A stretch of 64,000 nt of DNA from Sulfitobacter undariae. Its GTDB lineage: Bacteria > Pseudomonadota > Alphaproteobacteria > Rhodobacterales > Rhodobacteraceae. Of this stretch, positions 38,543 to 48,007 are shown one piece after another (position 1 is the stretch's first letter; each line of letters starts with the position of its first letter). The stretch spans positions 124,001 through 188,000 of the forward strand of contig NZ_JACIEI010000004.1 in the NCBI RefSeq assembly GCF_014196805.1, given 5' to 3'. The translations under genes and the position numbers were made by a program. The notes below the pieces were generated by a model. That model ran no database searches and was not told the DNA's origin. It saw only the letters and a program-made list of their open reading frames with translations.

Positions 38543-41490
38543 GTCAAATCCTCAGGCTGTGCAGGATCGGAGGCATCCCATTCGCCAAACCGCGCCAGAT
38601 GGTCAAACTCGCCATCAAAGATTACTTTTTCCATCATCCGACGCGAGGTGAAGCCTTGTTCTGGGTCCAGATAGGCCGCGATGAGGGTGCGCAGATTTTC
38701 CAGAACCACGGCTGGCGGCTCTTCCTCTAGCGGTGCGTCACGCTCAACAGGGGGATTACCAAGGCCGATAAATGTTGCACGTGAAACAACTGCGGTACCG
38801 ACTTTTTTGAACGCGCCTTCTTCAACCATGGCGGCTTCGATCAACAGTTGCTTATCAAAGTGCTTTTGTTGTTTGTCGGTGGGCGGATTTCCGGTTTTAT
38901 AGTCGTAAATCTGGATGTCGCCTGCGGCGTTTCGGTCAATCCGGTCGGCGACACCGCGCAAGGTAAAGCCGAGTTCGGGCAATTCCAGCGTACCACGGGC
39001 GTCTTTTTCAAAGGCGACAGGCACGGCAGTGGCCAGGCGGGTTTCCTCAGCCTCAATAAACCAATCGGCAATCCGCGCTAGACGCGCCAACCAGATCGTG
39101 CGAGCGGCGGGCCATGGGACCAGTTCGGTCAGGGTATCATGAGCGATGTTGAGCAGATGGGCGCGGTTGAGGTTGGCGGGGTCCACTATGACGGATTTCA
39201 CAAAATCCTCCATCACCGCATGCACAACAATCCCGCGCAACGGCGCATCGGGGGATTGCACCAGCGGATATAGCGCCCGCAATCGCAGGCTGTGGCGGGC
39301 ATAGATCGCATAAGGATCGCGGATTAATGTCTTGATTTCGGTCACAGACAGGCTGCGCGGACGTGCTGCCAAAGGCGGGCGCGGCGAGGGGCGCGGAGCG
39401 GACTCTACACGTGCCACAGCTTCCAATGCGCGGGCCTGACCCAGCCAATGATCGCCTCGGGCAATCATGGCATTCCACGCCTCAACGCCGCCTTGCTTTG
39501 GCAGGCCGCCCATCAAATTGCCCAAACGGTTCACCCAACGCGAGGGCACGGTTTCGGCATCTTCTGACCGGATGGAACGGGTGATCCAGACTTCAGGCGC
39601 ACAGACCGCTTGCTGATAATCATGTGCAGCCAGCCCCACACGTCGTTCAGGCAGCAGCAACCCTGCGTCATTGCGCATTTTGCGGTTCAGCCACGGATCA
39701 GGCGGGGGGGCTTCGGGCCAAGTACCGTCGTTCAACGCGCCAAGGATCACCAGATCAGCGCCTTGCACACGGGCCTCCAGCGTACCCCAGATCATAATAC
39801 CAGCGTGGGGCGCATCGCGGTCACGTACCTCACCGGCTGACAGCAAGGCACCCACCAGATCACCGTAATCAGCGGCAGTCAGGTCGGTGCCATAGCTGGC
39901 TTCATCTTCCAGCTCTTGCATGACGCGGCGCGCTTCTGCCCCCGCTTTGTGCTGCCACAATTCATGCGCATGGTTGGCGGAGGGGCCAGCAGCCAAAGCT
40001 TCGGCCAGTTCCAGATGCAGGTTTACCCAATGGGTGAGGGGGCGGGTTTCGTGGTCCAGATGGCCCATCATGCTATCCGCCACCCATGCGGCCCAAACCT
40101 TCATGGCTTCATCCTCTGGCACGGCTTTTTCGCATAGCTCGCGAAACGCGTCAGGCTCGGGGTATGGCAGGCCGTGCCGCCGTATTGCCAATTCACAACG
40201 TTGCGTGTGCAAGCGGTGCAAATTGCGCCCGTCGGCGCTATGGCTCAGCGGGTGTTTCAGTAACGTCAGCAGAGCTTCGGCATCCAGTTTGCGTGACATC
40301 AGCGCCGCGACATGCCGTAAAAAACGCCCCGGAGGGGACAAGTGCAGAGGCGTTCCTGCGCTGTCGTCGGGCAGGATATCCCAACGGCTGAGCGCCGCCG
40401 TCACCCGCCGCCCTAACATACGGTCAGGCGTGATCAGCGCTGCGGTTTGCCCGTCTTCGGCGGCTTGTCGCAGGCGCAGGGCAATTGCCAATGCTTCGGC
40501 GCGGGGCGTTTCAGCCAGTAGCAAGGTCATATCCTTGGTGGCATCAACCAAGTGATCCAGCTGCGGTCCCTCGATCCGCCACGCATCAGTGACAGGGGCA
40601 GGGCGCAAGGACAGCGAGACAAGTTTATTGCGTGCAGGCGAAGGCGGCACTGCGGGTTCATGCCAGTTTTCAACAGCGTTGGCTGTGCTGTCCAACCCTT
40701 GCATCAGGCGGTAAAACCGGAATTGTGGATGATCTTCGGAAATGAGTGGATCATCCAAAGCAGCCCAGACTTCGGGCGGTAGATCAAAGTCAAATCCGGG
40801 TAGAACCAGTGCCCCTTGGGGTAGTTTAGAGACTGCCTGCATGAGCATCATCATCGTACCGCGTGATCCTGTTGACCCCGCAATAATGACCGGATGCTGC
40901 GGCGGCTGTTCGGCCCAGAGCGCGGCAATGCCGCTGACACGTGCCCTTTGTCGGGCTTCTTTGTCGGGCATCGCTTCGGTCAGTGTTAGGTAATTCTGGA
41001 CGATCCCCAAAAACACTTTGGCGCGTTCCCAATGGCCTGATTGATCCGTCACATCCAGATCAGCGATGTCATCGGGGGTGACCCCTTCGCCCTGCATTTC
41101 GTCAATCAAACCTGCAAGGCTATCGGCCAGATCATAGAGAGAGGCCCGTGAGGCAAGATCAGGTGATTGCTCTAATAAAGCAGAAATCAGGCCGATCAAC
41201 TCAAGCCTTCGGCGTAGGGCGGGCACGCCTTCGGGGATGATCACGCTGGGCGCAAGGGTTTCCAGATCGCTGATCAGGCGGATACGCGGTAGCAGTCGCG
41301 CTGGCCCTTGCGCAAAAATCGTACGTAGGCGGCGGGCCATACGAGTGGTGTTTACGATCAGTTCAACACGGGCCAATGCTTCGGGCGGTTGCCCTTCAAA
41401 ACGGTGCAGCAGGCCATCAACCAAAGCTTGTGGAAAATCGACGCCCGAGGGCAGGCCGAAAACGCGGGGTGTGTCTTGGGGTTCAAACAT
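38539..41490 (-). CDS. addB: Double-strand break repair protein AddB
   Basis: AddB is the inactivated-helicase and nuclease partner of AddA. The 983-residue protein has the alphaproteobacterial AddB layout with a C-terminal PD-(D/E)xK nuclease: GVADRIDRNAAGDIQIYDYKTG. No classic Walker A motif is seen at the N-terminus, which is common in alphaproteobacterial AddB. A parS-like site lies in codons for VVSRATF near the C-terminus. It overlaps the nucleotidyltransferase gene by eight bases. Confidence 0.92.
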   Translation of the reverse strand: MFEPQDTPRVFGLPSGVDFPQALVDGLLHRFEGQPPEALARVELIVNTTRMARRLRTIFAQGPARLLPRIRLISDLETLAPSVIIPEGVPALRRRLELIGLISALLEQSPDLASRASLYDLADSLAGLIDEMQGEGVTPDDIADLDVTDQSGHWERAKVFLGIVQNYLTLTEAMPDKEARQRARVSGIAALWAEQPPQHPVIIAGSTGSRGTMMMLMQAVSKLPQGALVLPGFDFDLPPEVWAALDDPLISEDHPQFRFYRLMQGLDSTANAVENWHEPAVPPSPARNKLVSLSLRPAPVTDAWRIEGPQLDHLVDATKDMTLLLAETPRAEALAIALRLRQAAEDGQTAALITPDRMLGRRVTAALSRWDILPDDSAGTPLHLSPPGRFLRHVAALMSRKLDAEALLTLLKHPLSHSADGRNLHRLHTQRCELAIRRHGLPYPEPDAFRELCEKAVPEDEAMKVWAAWVADSMMGHLDHETRPLTHWVNLHLELAEALAAGPSANHAHELWQHKAGAEARRVMQELEDEASYGTDLTAADYGDLVGALLSAGEVRDRDAPHAGIMIWGTLEARVQGADLVILGALNDGTWPEAPPPDPWLNRKMRNDAGLLLPERRVGLAAHDYQQAVCAPEVWITRSIRSEDAETVPSRWVNRLGNLMGGLPKQGGVEAWNAMIARGDHWLGQARALEAVARVESAPRPSPRPPLAARPRSLSVTEIKTLIRDPYAIYARHSLRLRALYPLVQSPDAPLRGIVVHAVMEDFVKSVIVDPANLNRAHLLNIAHDTLTELVPWPAARTIWLARLARIADWFIEAEETRLATAVPVAFEKDARGTLELPELGFTLRGVADRIDRNAAGDIQIYDYKTGNPPTDKQQKHFDKQLLIEAAMVEEGAFKKVGTAVVSRATFIGLGNPPVERDAPLEEEPPAVVLENLRTLIAAYLDPEQGFTSRRMMEKVIFDGEFDHLARFGEWDASDPAQPEDLT
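38773..38788. promoter_or_regulatory. parS: Probable third parS site, inside addB
   Basis: The sequence tgttgcacgtgaaaca differs from the perfect palindrome only at position 5, a position that tolerates any base in the described consensus TGTTNCACGTGAAACA. It lies about 14 kb to the right of the probable origin, on the other arm from the two perfect sites. Confidence 0.6.
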
Positions 41491-42163
41491 CTGATGCCAG
41501 CAATTCTTCTGCGGTGGTCACGCCACCTGGGTGACCTACATCGCACCACCTACCCGGATAGCGGAGTCCATGCAGTCTGCCTTTTGCCAACATTTGATCC
41601 CAGATCAGATTGAGAGAAAAAGCAGTTTCTTTAACTTCGGCCAATAGGTCTGTTTTGATGATCTGGACACCGCCATAAACCACACCTGCACCGCGTGTCA
41701 GTTGGCCGTTAGGGGCAAGGGTGAAATCCCCTGCGCCACTGTGCTCCAGCGCATGCTCGGGCGGAATACCCATCAAAAGCGCATCCATCTGATCTGGGTT
41801 CCACGCATCCAAAAGCAGGCGCAACGGGTTTGGGCCGTGCCAGATGGCATCCGTGTTCATGGTGATCACTGGCCCAGCGCCGAGCAGCGGCAGCGCGTTG
41901 CGCAGGCCACCGCCTGTTTCCAGAATTTCAGGCGCCTCGATAATCGTTTTCACACCCAAAGGTGCAAGATGCGTCTGCAACTGGTCAGGCAGGTAATGCA
42001 GGTTTGCCACAATCACAGGCGGTGCGATATCTTGGGCCAATTCAATCGCATGATCAATCAGGGGACGGCCTGCAACCTCAACCATCGGTTTTGGGCGGTC
42101 CGCTGTGAGGTGTTTCATCCGCGTGCCAAAACCCGCAGCGAACAGCATGACGGGCAGGCTCAT
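41483..42163 (-). CDS. murU: Sugar-1-phosphate nucleotidyltransferase, MurU-like
   Basis: MurU makes UDP-MurNAc from MurNAc-1-phosphate in cell-wall recycling. The 226-residue protein has the nucleotidyltransferase signature FAAGFGTRM and RPKPMVEVAGRPLIDH. The ATG at 42163 overlaps the stop of the kinase gene (ATGA); longer frames upstream lie in the kinase gene and do not resemble this family. The pairing with an AmgK-like kinase directly upstream supports the MurU assignment over a generic mannose-1-phosphate enzyme. Confidence 0.85.
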   Translation of the reverse strand: MSLPVMLFAAGFGTRMKHLTADRPKPMVEVAGRPLIDHAIELAQDIAPPVIVANLHYLPDQLQTHLAPLGVKTIIEAPEILETGGGLRNALPLLGAGPVITMNTDAIWHGPNPLRLLLDAWNPDQMDALLMGIPPEHALEHSGAGDFTLAPNGQLTRGAGVVYGGVQIIKTDLLAEVKETAFSLNLIWDQMLAKGRLHGLRYPGRWCDVGHPGGVTTAEELLASDV

Positions 42164-43170
42164 GTTGCGCATTTCGATTTGAGCAGGGCAAGGCCCTCGG
42201 GCGTGGGAGTGGGCAAAGTGGTACGGATGTGATCGGCAATCGGTGCCATCGCAGGATGGGCCAGATTGCGTTCCACAAACTCCCAAACGCGGGGGATCAA
42301 ATCAATGTAGCGTGGTTTGCCCAACTCAATGCAGAGTTTGGCAAAAGCACCAACAATACGCAGATTGCGCTGCACACCAAGGACCGCATATGCGGTGCGG
42401 AAAGCATCATTGTCTTGGGGGTTTTGGGCCAAATAGCGATCAATCATCGCCGCCTCAATAGCTGGGGGCACATCGCGCCGTGCGTCTTGCAAGATCGAAA
42501 CAAGATCATATGCGGCATGACCCGACATTGCGTCTTGAAAATCCAACAGACCCACACGCGCAGCACCCGTGCGATCAGGCAACCACAGCAGGTTTTCAGC
42601 ATGGTAATCACGCTGGATCAACACTTGGGGCGCGGCTTCAAGCGGGGCCAGCATATCTGTCATGAGCTGCTCAAACCTAGATTGTTCGGGCGTGTTTTTC
42701 GCACCTGTTAGGCCAAATAGATAATATTCATAAGCACGCGCTGCGAATTGGGTCATCGTCGTGGTGTCATAGGGCGCAAGGTGCGGCATCGGCGCAGCAT
42801 GCAAGGTTGTCAGCACATCAACCGAAGCCTCGTAAAGCGGCAGTTCCAGCGCAGGATCACGCGCGATGACCTGTTTGAACAAATCGTCGCCCAAGTCTTC
42901 TATCAGAAGAAAGCCGTTTGCCACATCACGGTGCAAAATCTGAGGCGCGCTGAGGCCGATCCCGCGCAGGTGTTCTGCAATGGCGATAAACGGGCGCACG
43001 TCTTCGCCTTTGTCGGCTGGCGCGTCCATCAAGATTACGGTGCTGCCGTCAAGGGCAGTCAGCCGTTCGTATCTACGGTTGGAAGCATCGCCCGCGATTG
43101 TGACACGGGTGGCGTCTGCCCAACCGTTGTTTTGGATGAAGGCGGTCAAAAGAAATGCGCGGTCTGTCAT
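42160..43170 (-). CDS. amgK: Anomeric amino-sugar kinase, AmgK-like
   Basis: AmgK phosphorylates N-acetylmuramate (and GlcNAc) at the anomeric position, feeding MurU and bypassing de novo UDP-MurNAc synthesis. The 336-residue APH-fold kinase has catalytic RDYHAEN (187-193) and D210 in LLDFQDA. It overlaps tsaE and murU by four bases each. The assignment rests on the kinase/nucleotidyltransferase pairing and the motifs; a related sugar kinase is the alternative. Confidence 0.85.
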   Translation of the reverse strand: MTDRAFLLTAFIQNNGWADATRVTIAGDASNRRYERLTALDGSTVILMDAPADKGEDVRPFIAIAEHLRGIGLSAPQILHRDVANGFLLIEDLGDDLFKQVIARDPALELPLYEASVDVLTTLHAAPMPHLAPYDTTTMTQFAARAYEYYLFGLTGAKNTPEQSRFEQLMTDMLAPLEAAPQVLIQRDYHAENLLWLPDRTGAARVGLLDFQDAMSGHAAYDLVSILQDARRDVPPAIEAAMIDRYLAQNPQDNDAFRTAYAVLGVQRNLRIVGAFAKLCIELGKPRYIDLIPRVWEFVERNLAHPAMAPIADHIRTTLPTPTPEGLALLKSKCAT

Positions 43171-43634
43171 GGGATCCAGTCAGTTAATGTGGCATCCCAG
43201 CGGGAAGCCGACCATGTGGCGTTCAGGGTGCGGTGGTTTTCAGCATCGGTTGCAGTAAGGGTGATGTCCAGCGCATCTTGGGGGCGTAACACCCCAAGAC
43301 GGTCAGGCCATTCTATCAGGCAGATCGCATTTTCCATTGCTTCTGTCAGACCCAGTTCTTCGGTCTCTGACGGATCAGCAAGACGGTAGAGATCGGCATG
43401 CCAGATTTCATCACCCGATGAGGCGTCATAGATTTGTACCAGCGTGAATGTGGGCGAAGGCACGTCCTCTTGCACAGCCAATAAGGATTGGATCAATGCG
43501 CGTGCAAAATGGGTTTTCCCCGCGCCCACATCACCTGTCAGCAAAACAGTGTCACCCGCTGTCAGAACGGCCCCAAGACGGCGCGCAAGATCAGCAGTTT
43601 GATCGGGAGAGTGTAGGGAGGCGGAGATTTTCAT
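43167..43634 (-). CDS. tsaE: tRNA threonylcarbamoyladenosine ATPase TsaE
   Basis: TsaE is the ATPase that helps TsaB-TsaD make t6A on tRNA. The 155-residue protein has the P-loop GDVGAGKTH (34-42) and the family segment VPSPTFTLVQIYD followed by WHADLYRL. It starts a string of four-base overlaps with amgK. tsaD is also in this window (54017-55102), but not adjacent. Confidence 0.94.
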   Translation of the reverse strand: MKISASLHSPDQTADLARRLGAVLTAGDTVLLTGDVGAGKTHFARALIQSLLAVQEDVPSPTFTLVQIYDASSGDEIWHADLYRLADPSETEELGLTEAMENAICLIEWPDRLGVLRPQDALDITLTATDAENHRTLNATWSASRWDATLTDWIP

Positions 43635-43692
43635 GCGGTCAAACTAGCGGTCCTGCGCGGTGCTGGAAAGAGCCGTTATCAGCTGCCGTTGT

Positions 43693-45171
43693 TCAATTGT
43701 GAACGGCGGCCGTGTCAATAGAAAACCTGACGACTGTGGCACCGGATGCGATGGGGACCACCTTGCACAACATCGGGGGACGATCGTTGGGTGACACCTG
43801 CATCGACCACTCCCGTCGGTCCTGTCCATGTGCAACCGAGTCCTGTAAATTCTGCCACAAAGGATTGTGTGCAGACTTTTGCCGCCAGACCTTAACTGTG
43901 TCTATGATACTTGTGCCAGCCACAGTGCTTTCGCCAGGGGTGCTCCATAGTTGGTCATAGGCTTTGTTCGAAAAGGTCAGCTGACCCGATTGTGAAAATA
44001 CCGCAAGCGCATCTTCGAAGGTATCAACAAGGTTCTGGTTCAGTTCAAGTTCGGCACGGAAATTTCTGGCAAGAGATATTTCCGCACTGATGTCTTCAAT
44101 CAAAAACGCAATGGCGCCATCGGGATGTGGCCTGCCTTTTACGTTATAGGTTTGGCCGCTCTCTAGTGACCAGACCTCTTCAAATTTGCCGACTTCTGCC
44201 GCGCTTATCAGATCCGCCATGCGCTGACGCCATGTTTTATAGTTTTTTGGCTCTGGCATCCGGCGATTTTCCCGAAGCGCGTCAAAGAACGTATCAATAG
44301 TAGGTCGTGGGCTGAGAAATGAAACGGAAAGGCCTGTTAGGTCGGTCAGAGCGGGATTGAAAAGTGCCAGCTGGCGGTCCCTATTGAAAATAGCGAGGCC
44401 AATAGACAGATGCGCAAATGTTTTTGCCAGCGTTTGCACAAAGTCTCGCTGCGCTTCTTCTGCCCTGATTAACGCTGTGCGTGATGTCGCATGGTAAATT
44501 GTGCCACCATCGACCGGGCTGAGCATGACGTCGAACCACTCTGTTGTATTTGCTGCAGTGGGTTGGAACTGCACGCGATAAGTATTCACACCAGGCGTTG
44601 GGGGGGGGAGGTCAAAAACAGGGCCAGCGCTGTCTTGATCTGCCTTCTTTAATTGAAATTCGAGGGTGCGATACGCGTCATTGCGCCAGATCACTGCGCC
44701 AGAATGATCAGTTTTCCATGACGGGTGCGGCAGGCTTTTGCCAATCTGGCGGAGTAGCTCATGCCCTTTCGCGTCGTCGTGGGATGTTGATGAGGTATCC
44801 GCTGTAAAAAAGGTCAGGGAAGCGCCATCGTTTCGCCATTCAATCTGAAGAGTTGCTTTGTGTGATCCCTTGCCTTGTGCGCAGTGAACAACGGCTCTGC
44901 CATTTTGGCTTGAGGGGATTTCTTTTGGAAAGTCGGGGTATTGAGGCCGCAGTATTTCATAAAGATCGTGCCAGTTATGTGCACCGATTGTGATCGGAAA
45001 TTTGGCAAGTGCAGCATCGCTTGCATATTCTAGCGTACCGTTTTTGAACAAGATCACAGGCAGGTCGTAAGCCGTGTGATGAAAGTGTTTGGGCCCAATT
45101 CGGAACACCCACCAAACGCAAACTGCAATGGTTGGAATGACAACAGCAATTGTCAGAATCGCAAAATGCAA
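43693..45171 (-). CDS. Membrane-anchored PAS-domain protein without a kinase domain
   Basis: This 492-residue protein starts with one membrane helix (about 3-24). Two or more PAS-like sensor domains follow, the clearest being IGLAIFNRDRQLALFNPAL (about residue 270) and DALAVFSQSGQLTFSNKAY (about residue 400). No HisKA, ATPase, GGDEF or EAL domain is present, although the layout is that of a truncated sensor kinase. The start is TTG at 45171 with gagg nine bases upstream. It follows regB by 86 bases and precedes tsaE by 58 bases on the same strand. The signal sensed and the output are unknown. Confidence 0.72.
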   Translation of the reverse strand: MHFAILTIAVVIPTIAVCVWWVFRIGPKHFHHTAYDLPVILFKNGTLEYASDAALAKFPITIGAHNWHDLYEILRPQYPDFPKEIPSSQNGRAVVHCAQGKGSHKATLQIEWRNDGASLTFFTADTSSTSHDDAKGHELLRQIGKSLPHPSWKTDHSGAVIWRNDAYRTLEFQLKKADQDSAGPVFDLPPPTPGVNTYRVQFQPTAANTTEWFDVMLSPVDGGTIYHATSRTALIRAEEAQRDFVQTLAKTFAHLSIGLAIFNRDRQLALFNPALTDLTGLSVSFLSPRPTIDTFFDALRENRRMPEPKNYKTWRQRMADLISAAEVGKFEEVWSLESGQTYNVKGRPHPDGAIAFLIEDISAEISLARNFRAELELNQNLVDTFEDALAVFSQSGQLTFSNKAYDQLWSTPGESTVAGTSIIDTVKVWRQKSAHNPLWQNLQDSVAHGQDRREWSMQVSPNDRPPMLCKVVPIASGATVVRFSIDTAAVHN

Positions 45172-45257
45172 AGGCTTTACCTCGCTTGGAAGCTGAACAT
45201 GCCTTATTCTCTGATGATTATGCTTAACAAAGGGTTAACATTTAAGTCGAGGAGGGC

Positions 45258-46649
45258 TCAGGTTTCCGAAAACTGGATATTGTCGCCCAGTGTGATCGGG
45301 TTTTCCCCGCTCAGCGCGTCGATTTTACTGCGCGGCCAATGTACCTCAATGACGGCTCCAATATGGTTTCGCGGGTCATTTGTGTCTTCTACGCCGTTGG
45401 CAAATTTAAGGACGGCACCAGACCGCTCCAACAATGTTTTCGCAATAAACAGGCCCAAGCCCATGCCTTCGTACTCTGGGCGTGTGGCATCTGATTTATA
45501 GGGCCTGCGCCGCCCCATAAAAGGATCGCCCAGACGGCCCAGAAGATGTGTAGCAAACCCTTTGCCGTCATCCAGAATGCGCAATGTGATTGTTTTGTCA
45601 GTCCAATGCGCTTCGACCCAGACCGTAGTTTCTGCGAAATCTACCGCATTTTGAACGAGGTTACGCAGCCCATGAATAATTTCGGGCATGCGTAAAATTG
45701 TTGGCTGTGCCCCCATTATTTCATCACCCCCCTCAAGGTCGATCAGTACTTTTTTCCCGCGTTCCATATGCGGCTCTGCTGCGGTTTCCAGAATGGTGAT
45801 TAAGGGAGCCCGCCGCATATGCAGGTCGTCTTTACCAGCGCGCCCCATATTGCGCAGAATGTCACGGCACCTGTTGGTTTGCTGCACAATCAATTCAGCG
45901 TCTTCACATAAATCCGGTTGATCGCGTAGTTCATGAACCAACTCCGCGCTTGCAAGTTTGATGGTGGCCAAAGGTGTCCCTAGTTCATGCGCAGCCGCAG
46001 CGACGACCCCGCCCAGATCAGTGAGCTTTTGTTCGCGGGCAAGGGCCATTTGTGTTGCGGCCAACGCATCTGACATCAAGTGGATTTCCGAAGTGACGCG
46101 GCGCGAATAGCTCGAAGAAAAGAGCACGGCGATGATTATGGCAGTCCACTGACCAAAGATGAACAACTGCGGAATTTCCAAAACATCGCCGCCCTGTGTA
46201 CGAAGCGGCAGGTGAAAGAACGCCAGAAACGAAACGCTGGCAATGGCCACGGCGCACAACAACACAGTCGAACGCGCACTCAGCGCTGTGGCGGATATCG
46301 TCACGGGGCCAAGAAGTAACAATGTGAAGGGGTTGTTCAATCCGCCCGTCAGAAACAACAGGCTGCTCAGTTGCAGCAGATCAAAGATGATCATCGATAC
46401 GTTCTGGCGTTCCGTCAGGCGGGTGTTTTCAGGAAATACAAAGGCAGCCACGAGGTTGCCGATCACCGAAACACCAATTGCAAAATAGCACCAGCCCAGT
46501 TCAAGCTGCAATCCAAAGACAAATGGCGTGAGCGTCACCGCCGTGACCTGCCCCGCAATCGCCACCCAACGCAGCAAGATCATGGTGCGAAGCCTGATCC
46601 AATTGGCCCGTTTGCGTTCTCCTAGTGATAGGATGGATTGCTGCGTCAT
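45258..46649 (-). CDS. regB: Redox sensor histidine kinase RegB (PrrB/ActS type)
   Basis: RegB senses the redox state of the quinone pool and phosphorylates RegA to control energy metabolism. The 463-residue protein has about six membrane helices, the quinone-binding motif GGLNNPF (102-108), the phospho-histidine H221 in AHELGTPL, redox-active C261 in RCRDILRNMG and ATPase motifs NLVQNAVDFA, DDGKGF and GMGLGLFIAK. It is divergent from senC-regA with a 106-base shared gap. Confidence 0.95.
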   Translation of the reverse strand: MTQQSILSLGERKRANWIRLRTMILLRWVAIAGQVTAVTLTPFVFGLQLELGWCYFAIGVSVIGNLVAAFVFPENTRLTERQNVSMIIFDLLQLSSLLFLTGGLNNPFTLLLLGPVTISATALSARSTVLLCAVAIASVSFLAFFHLPLRTQGGDVLEIPQLFIFGQWTAIIIAVLFSSSYSRRVTSEIHLMSDALAATQMALAREQKLTDLGGVVAAAAHELGTPLATIKLASAELVHELRDQPDLCEDAELIVQQTNRCRDILRNMGRAGKDDLHMRRAPLITILETAAEPHMERGKKVLIDLEGGDEIMGAQPTILRMPEIIHGLRNLVQNAVDFAETTVWVEAHWTDKTITLRILDDGKGFATHLLGRLGDPFMGRRRPYKSDATRPEYEGMGLGLFIAKTLLERSGAVLKFANGVEDTNDPRNHIGAVIEVHWPRSKIDALSGENPITLGDNIQFSET

Positions 46650-46755
46650 CTTGGCGCCCCGCTAAAATGTGACTTGCATTGCTATGCCCCTAGAGTACTT
46701 GTGCCGCAATTCACCAGCAAGGGCGCGCAATGTCGCTGCGCCGACAGGAGCGTTT
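46650..46755. promoter_or_regulatory. Shared regB / senC divergent promoter region
   Basis: This 106-base gap must hold promoters for both directions. A gtcgc element (46732-46736) following gcgcgcaat resembles half of a RegA site, which would fit the autoregulation described for this system, but the match is partial. Confidence 0.4.
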
Positions 46756-47385
46756 ATGACCCGCAAAGCCGCACTTATCGCAGTTCTCGTTGCCGCAGCA
46801 GGATTAATTTCAATGCTGGTGCTTTCTTCTGGCAGCATGTTTGGCCTGAATGGCAAGGGCGAAAACCAATTTGCGCAATGTGGCGCAGGTGCCGTTGCTG
46901 GCGATCTGGGAGGGCCGTTTACTTTGATAAATGGTGCGGGAGAAACTGTGACAAACGAAGATGTGATCACCGAGCCTTCGCTGATTTACTTTGGCTATAC
47001 ATCTTGCCCTGACATCTGCCCGATGGACGTAGACCGCAACGCCAGAGCCGTCGAAATTCTGGAAGAGCGCGGCCAATCTGTCACCCCTGTTTTTATCACC
47101 ATCGACCCTGCCCGTGACACCGTTGATATCGTCCGCGAATATGCTGCAAACATGCACCCGCGTATGATCGGGCTGACCGGATCGGATGAACAGATCGCAG
47201 TGGCAAGCAAAGCCTACCGTACCTATTACAAAACTAACCCGCCTGTGGATGGTGAATACCTCGTCGATCACACGACATTCAGCTACCTTGTCACACCGGA
47301 AAACGGATTTGTTGAATTCTTCCGCCGCGAAGTATCAGCCGAGGATATGGCAGATAAAATCGGCTGTTTTGTTGATCAAATCTGA
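46756..47385 (+). CDS. senC: SCO1/SenC copper chaperone (PrrC)
   Basis: SenC delivers copper to cytochrome c oxidase and is linked to Reg/Prr signalling. The 209-residue protein has an N-terminal membrane anchor (about 5-24), the copper-binding CxxxC as SCPDIC (C84, C88) and H172 in LVDHTTFSY, the full set of ligands. The ATG at 46756 follows acaggagcg; earlier in-frame ATGs lack a ribosome-binding site. It is 67 bases before regA. Confidence 0.94.
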   Translation: MTRKAALIAVLVAAAGLISMLVLSSGSMFGLNGKGENQFAQCGAGAVAGDLGGPFTLINGAGETVTNEDVITEPSLIYFGYTSCPDICPMDVDRNARAVEILEERGQSVTPVFITIDPARDTVDIVREYAANMHPRMIGLTGSDEQIAVASKAYRTYYKTNPPVDGEYLVDHTTFSYLVTPENGFVEFFRREVSAEDMADKIGCFVDQI

Positions 47386-47452
47386 TGGCGGGTGTTCACG
47401 GCGCGTATTTTGGTTAAACTGATTGCACCTGCTTTCAATAAGGTAATCCACC

Positions 47453-48007
47453 ATGCCACAAATTGAACTAGACGATATAGGCCCTGACAAGACACTGCTG
47501 TTGATGGATGACGATGAGCCGTTTTTACGCCGTCTTGCCAAGGCGATGGAAAAACGTGGTTTCGAAGTCGAAATGTCGGATTCTGTTGCGGCAGGCTCGG
47601 CTATTGCACGGGCGCGGCCCCCTGCCTATGCGGTTTGTGATCTACGGCTAGAGGACGGCAACGGTTTGGACGTTGTTGAAATCCTGCGTGAAAAACGTCC
47701 CGATGCACGGGTTGTTGTGCTGACAGGCTATGGCGCGATTGCCACGGCAGTGGCTGCGGTGAAAATCGGCGCGACAGATTACTTGTCCAAACCTGCCGAT
47801 GCCACTGACATCACAAACGCGCTGCTGGCCAAAGGCGATGATCTACCGCCCCCGCCAGAAAACCCGATGAGCGCAGATCGCGTGCGTTGGGAGCATATCC
47901 AGCGGGTCTATGAGCTGTGCGATCGCAATGTTTCTGAGACAGCGCGCCGCCTGAACATGCACCGCCGCACCTTGCAGCGGATATTGGCCAAACGTAGCCC
48001 GCGCTAA
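47453..48007 (+). CDS. regA: Redox response regulator RegA (PrrA/ActR type)
   Basis: RegA activates or represses genes for respiration, photosynthesis, CO2 and nitrogen fixation. The 184-residue protein has acidic D19-D21, phospho-acceptor D63 in CDLRLEDGN, K112 region LSKPAD, a proline-rich linker (PPPPEN) and a C-terminal Fis-type helix-turn-helix NVSETARRLNMHRRTLQRIL. The D63 position matches the known RegA. It converges on a GNAT gene with a 4-base overlap. Confidence 0.96.
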   Translation: MPQIELDDIGPDKTLLLMDDDEPFLRRLAKAMEKRGFEVEMSDSVAAGSAIARARPPAYAVCDLRLEDGNGLDVVEILREKRPDARVVVLTGYGAIATAVAAVKIGATDYLSKPADATDITNALLAKGDDLPPPPENPMSADRVRWEHIQRVYELCDRNVSETARRLNMHRRTLQRILAKRSPR

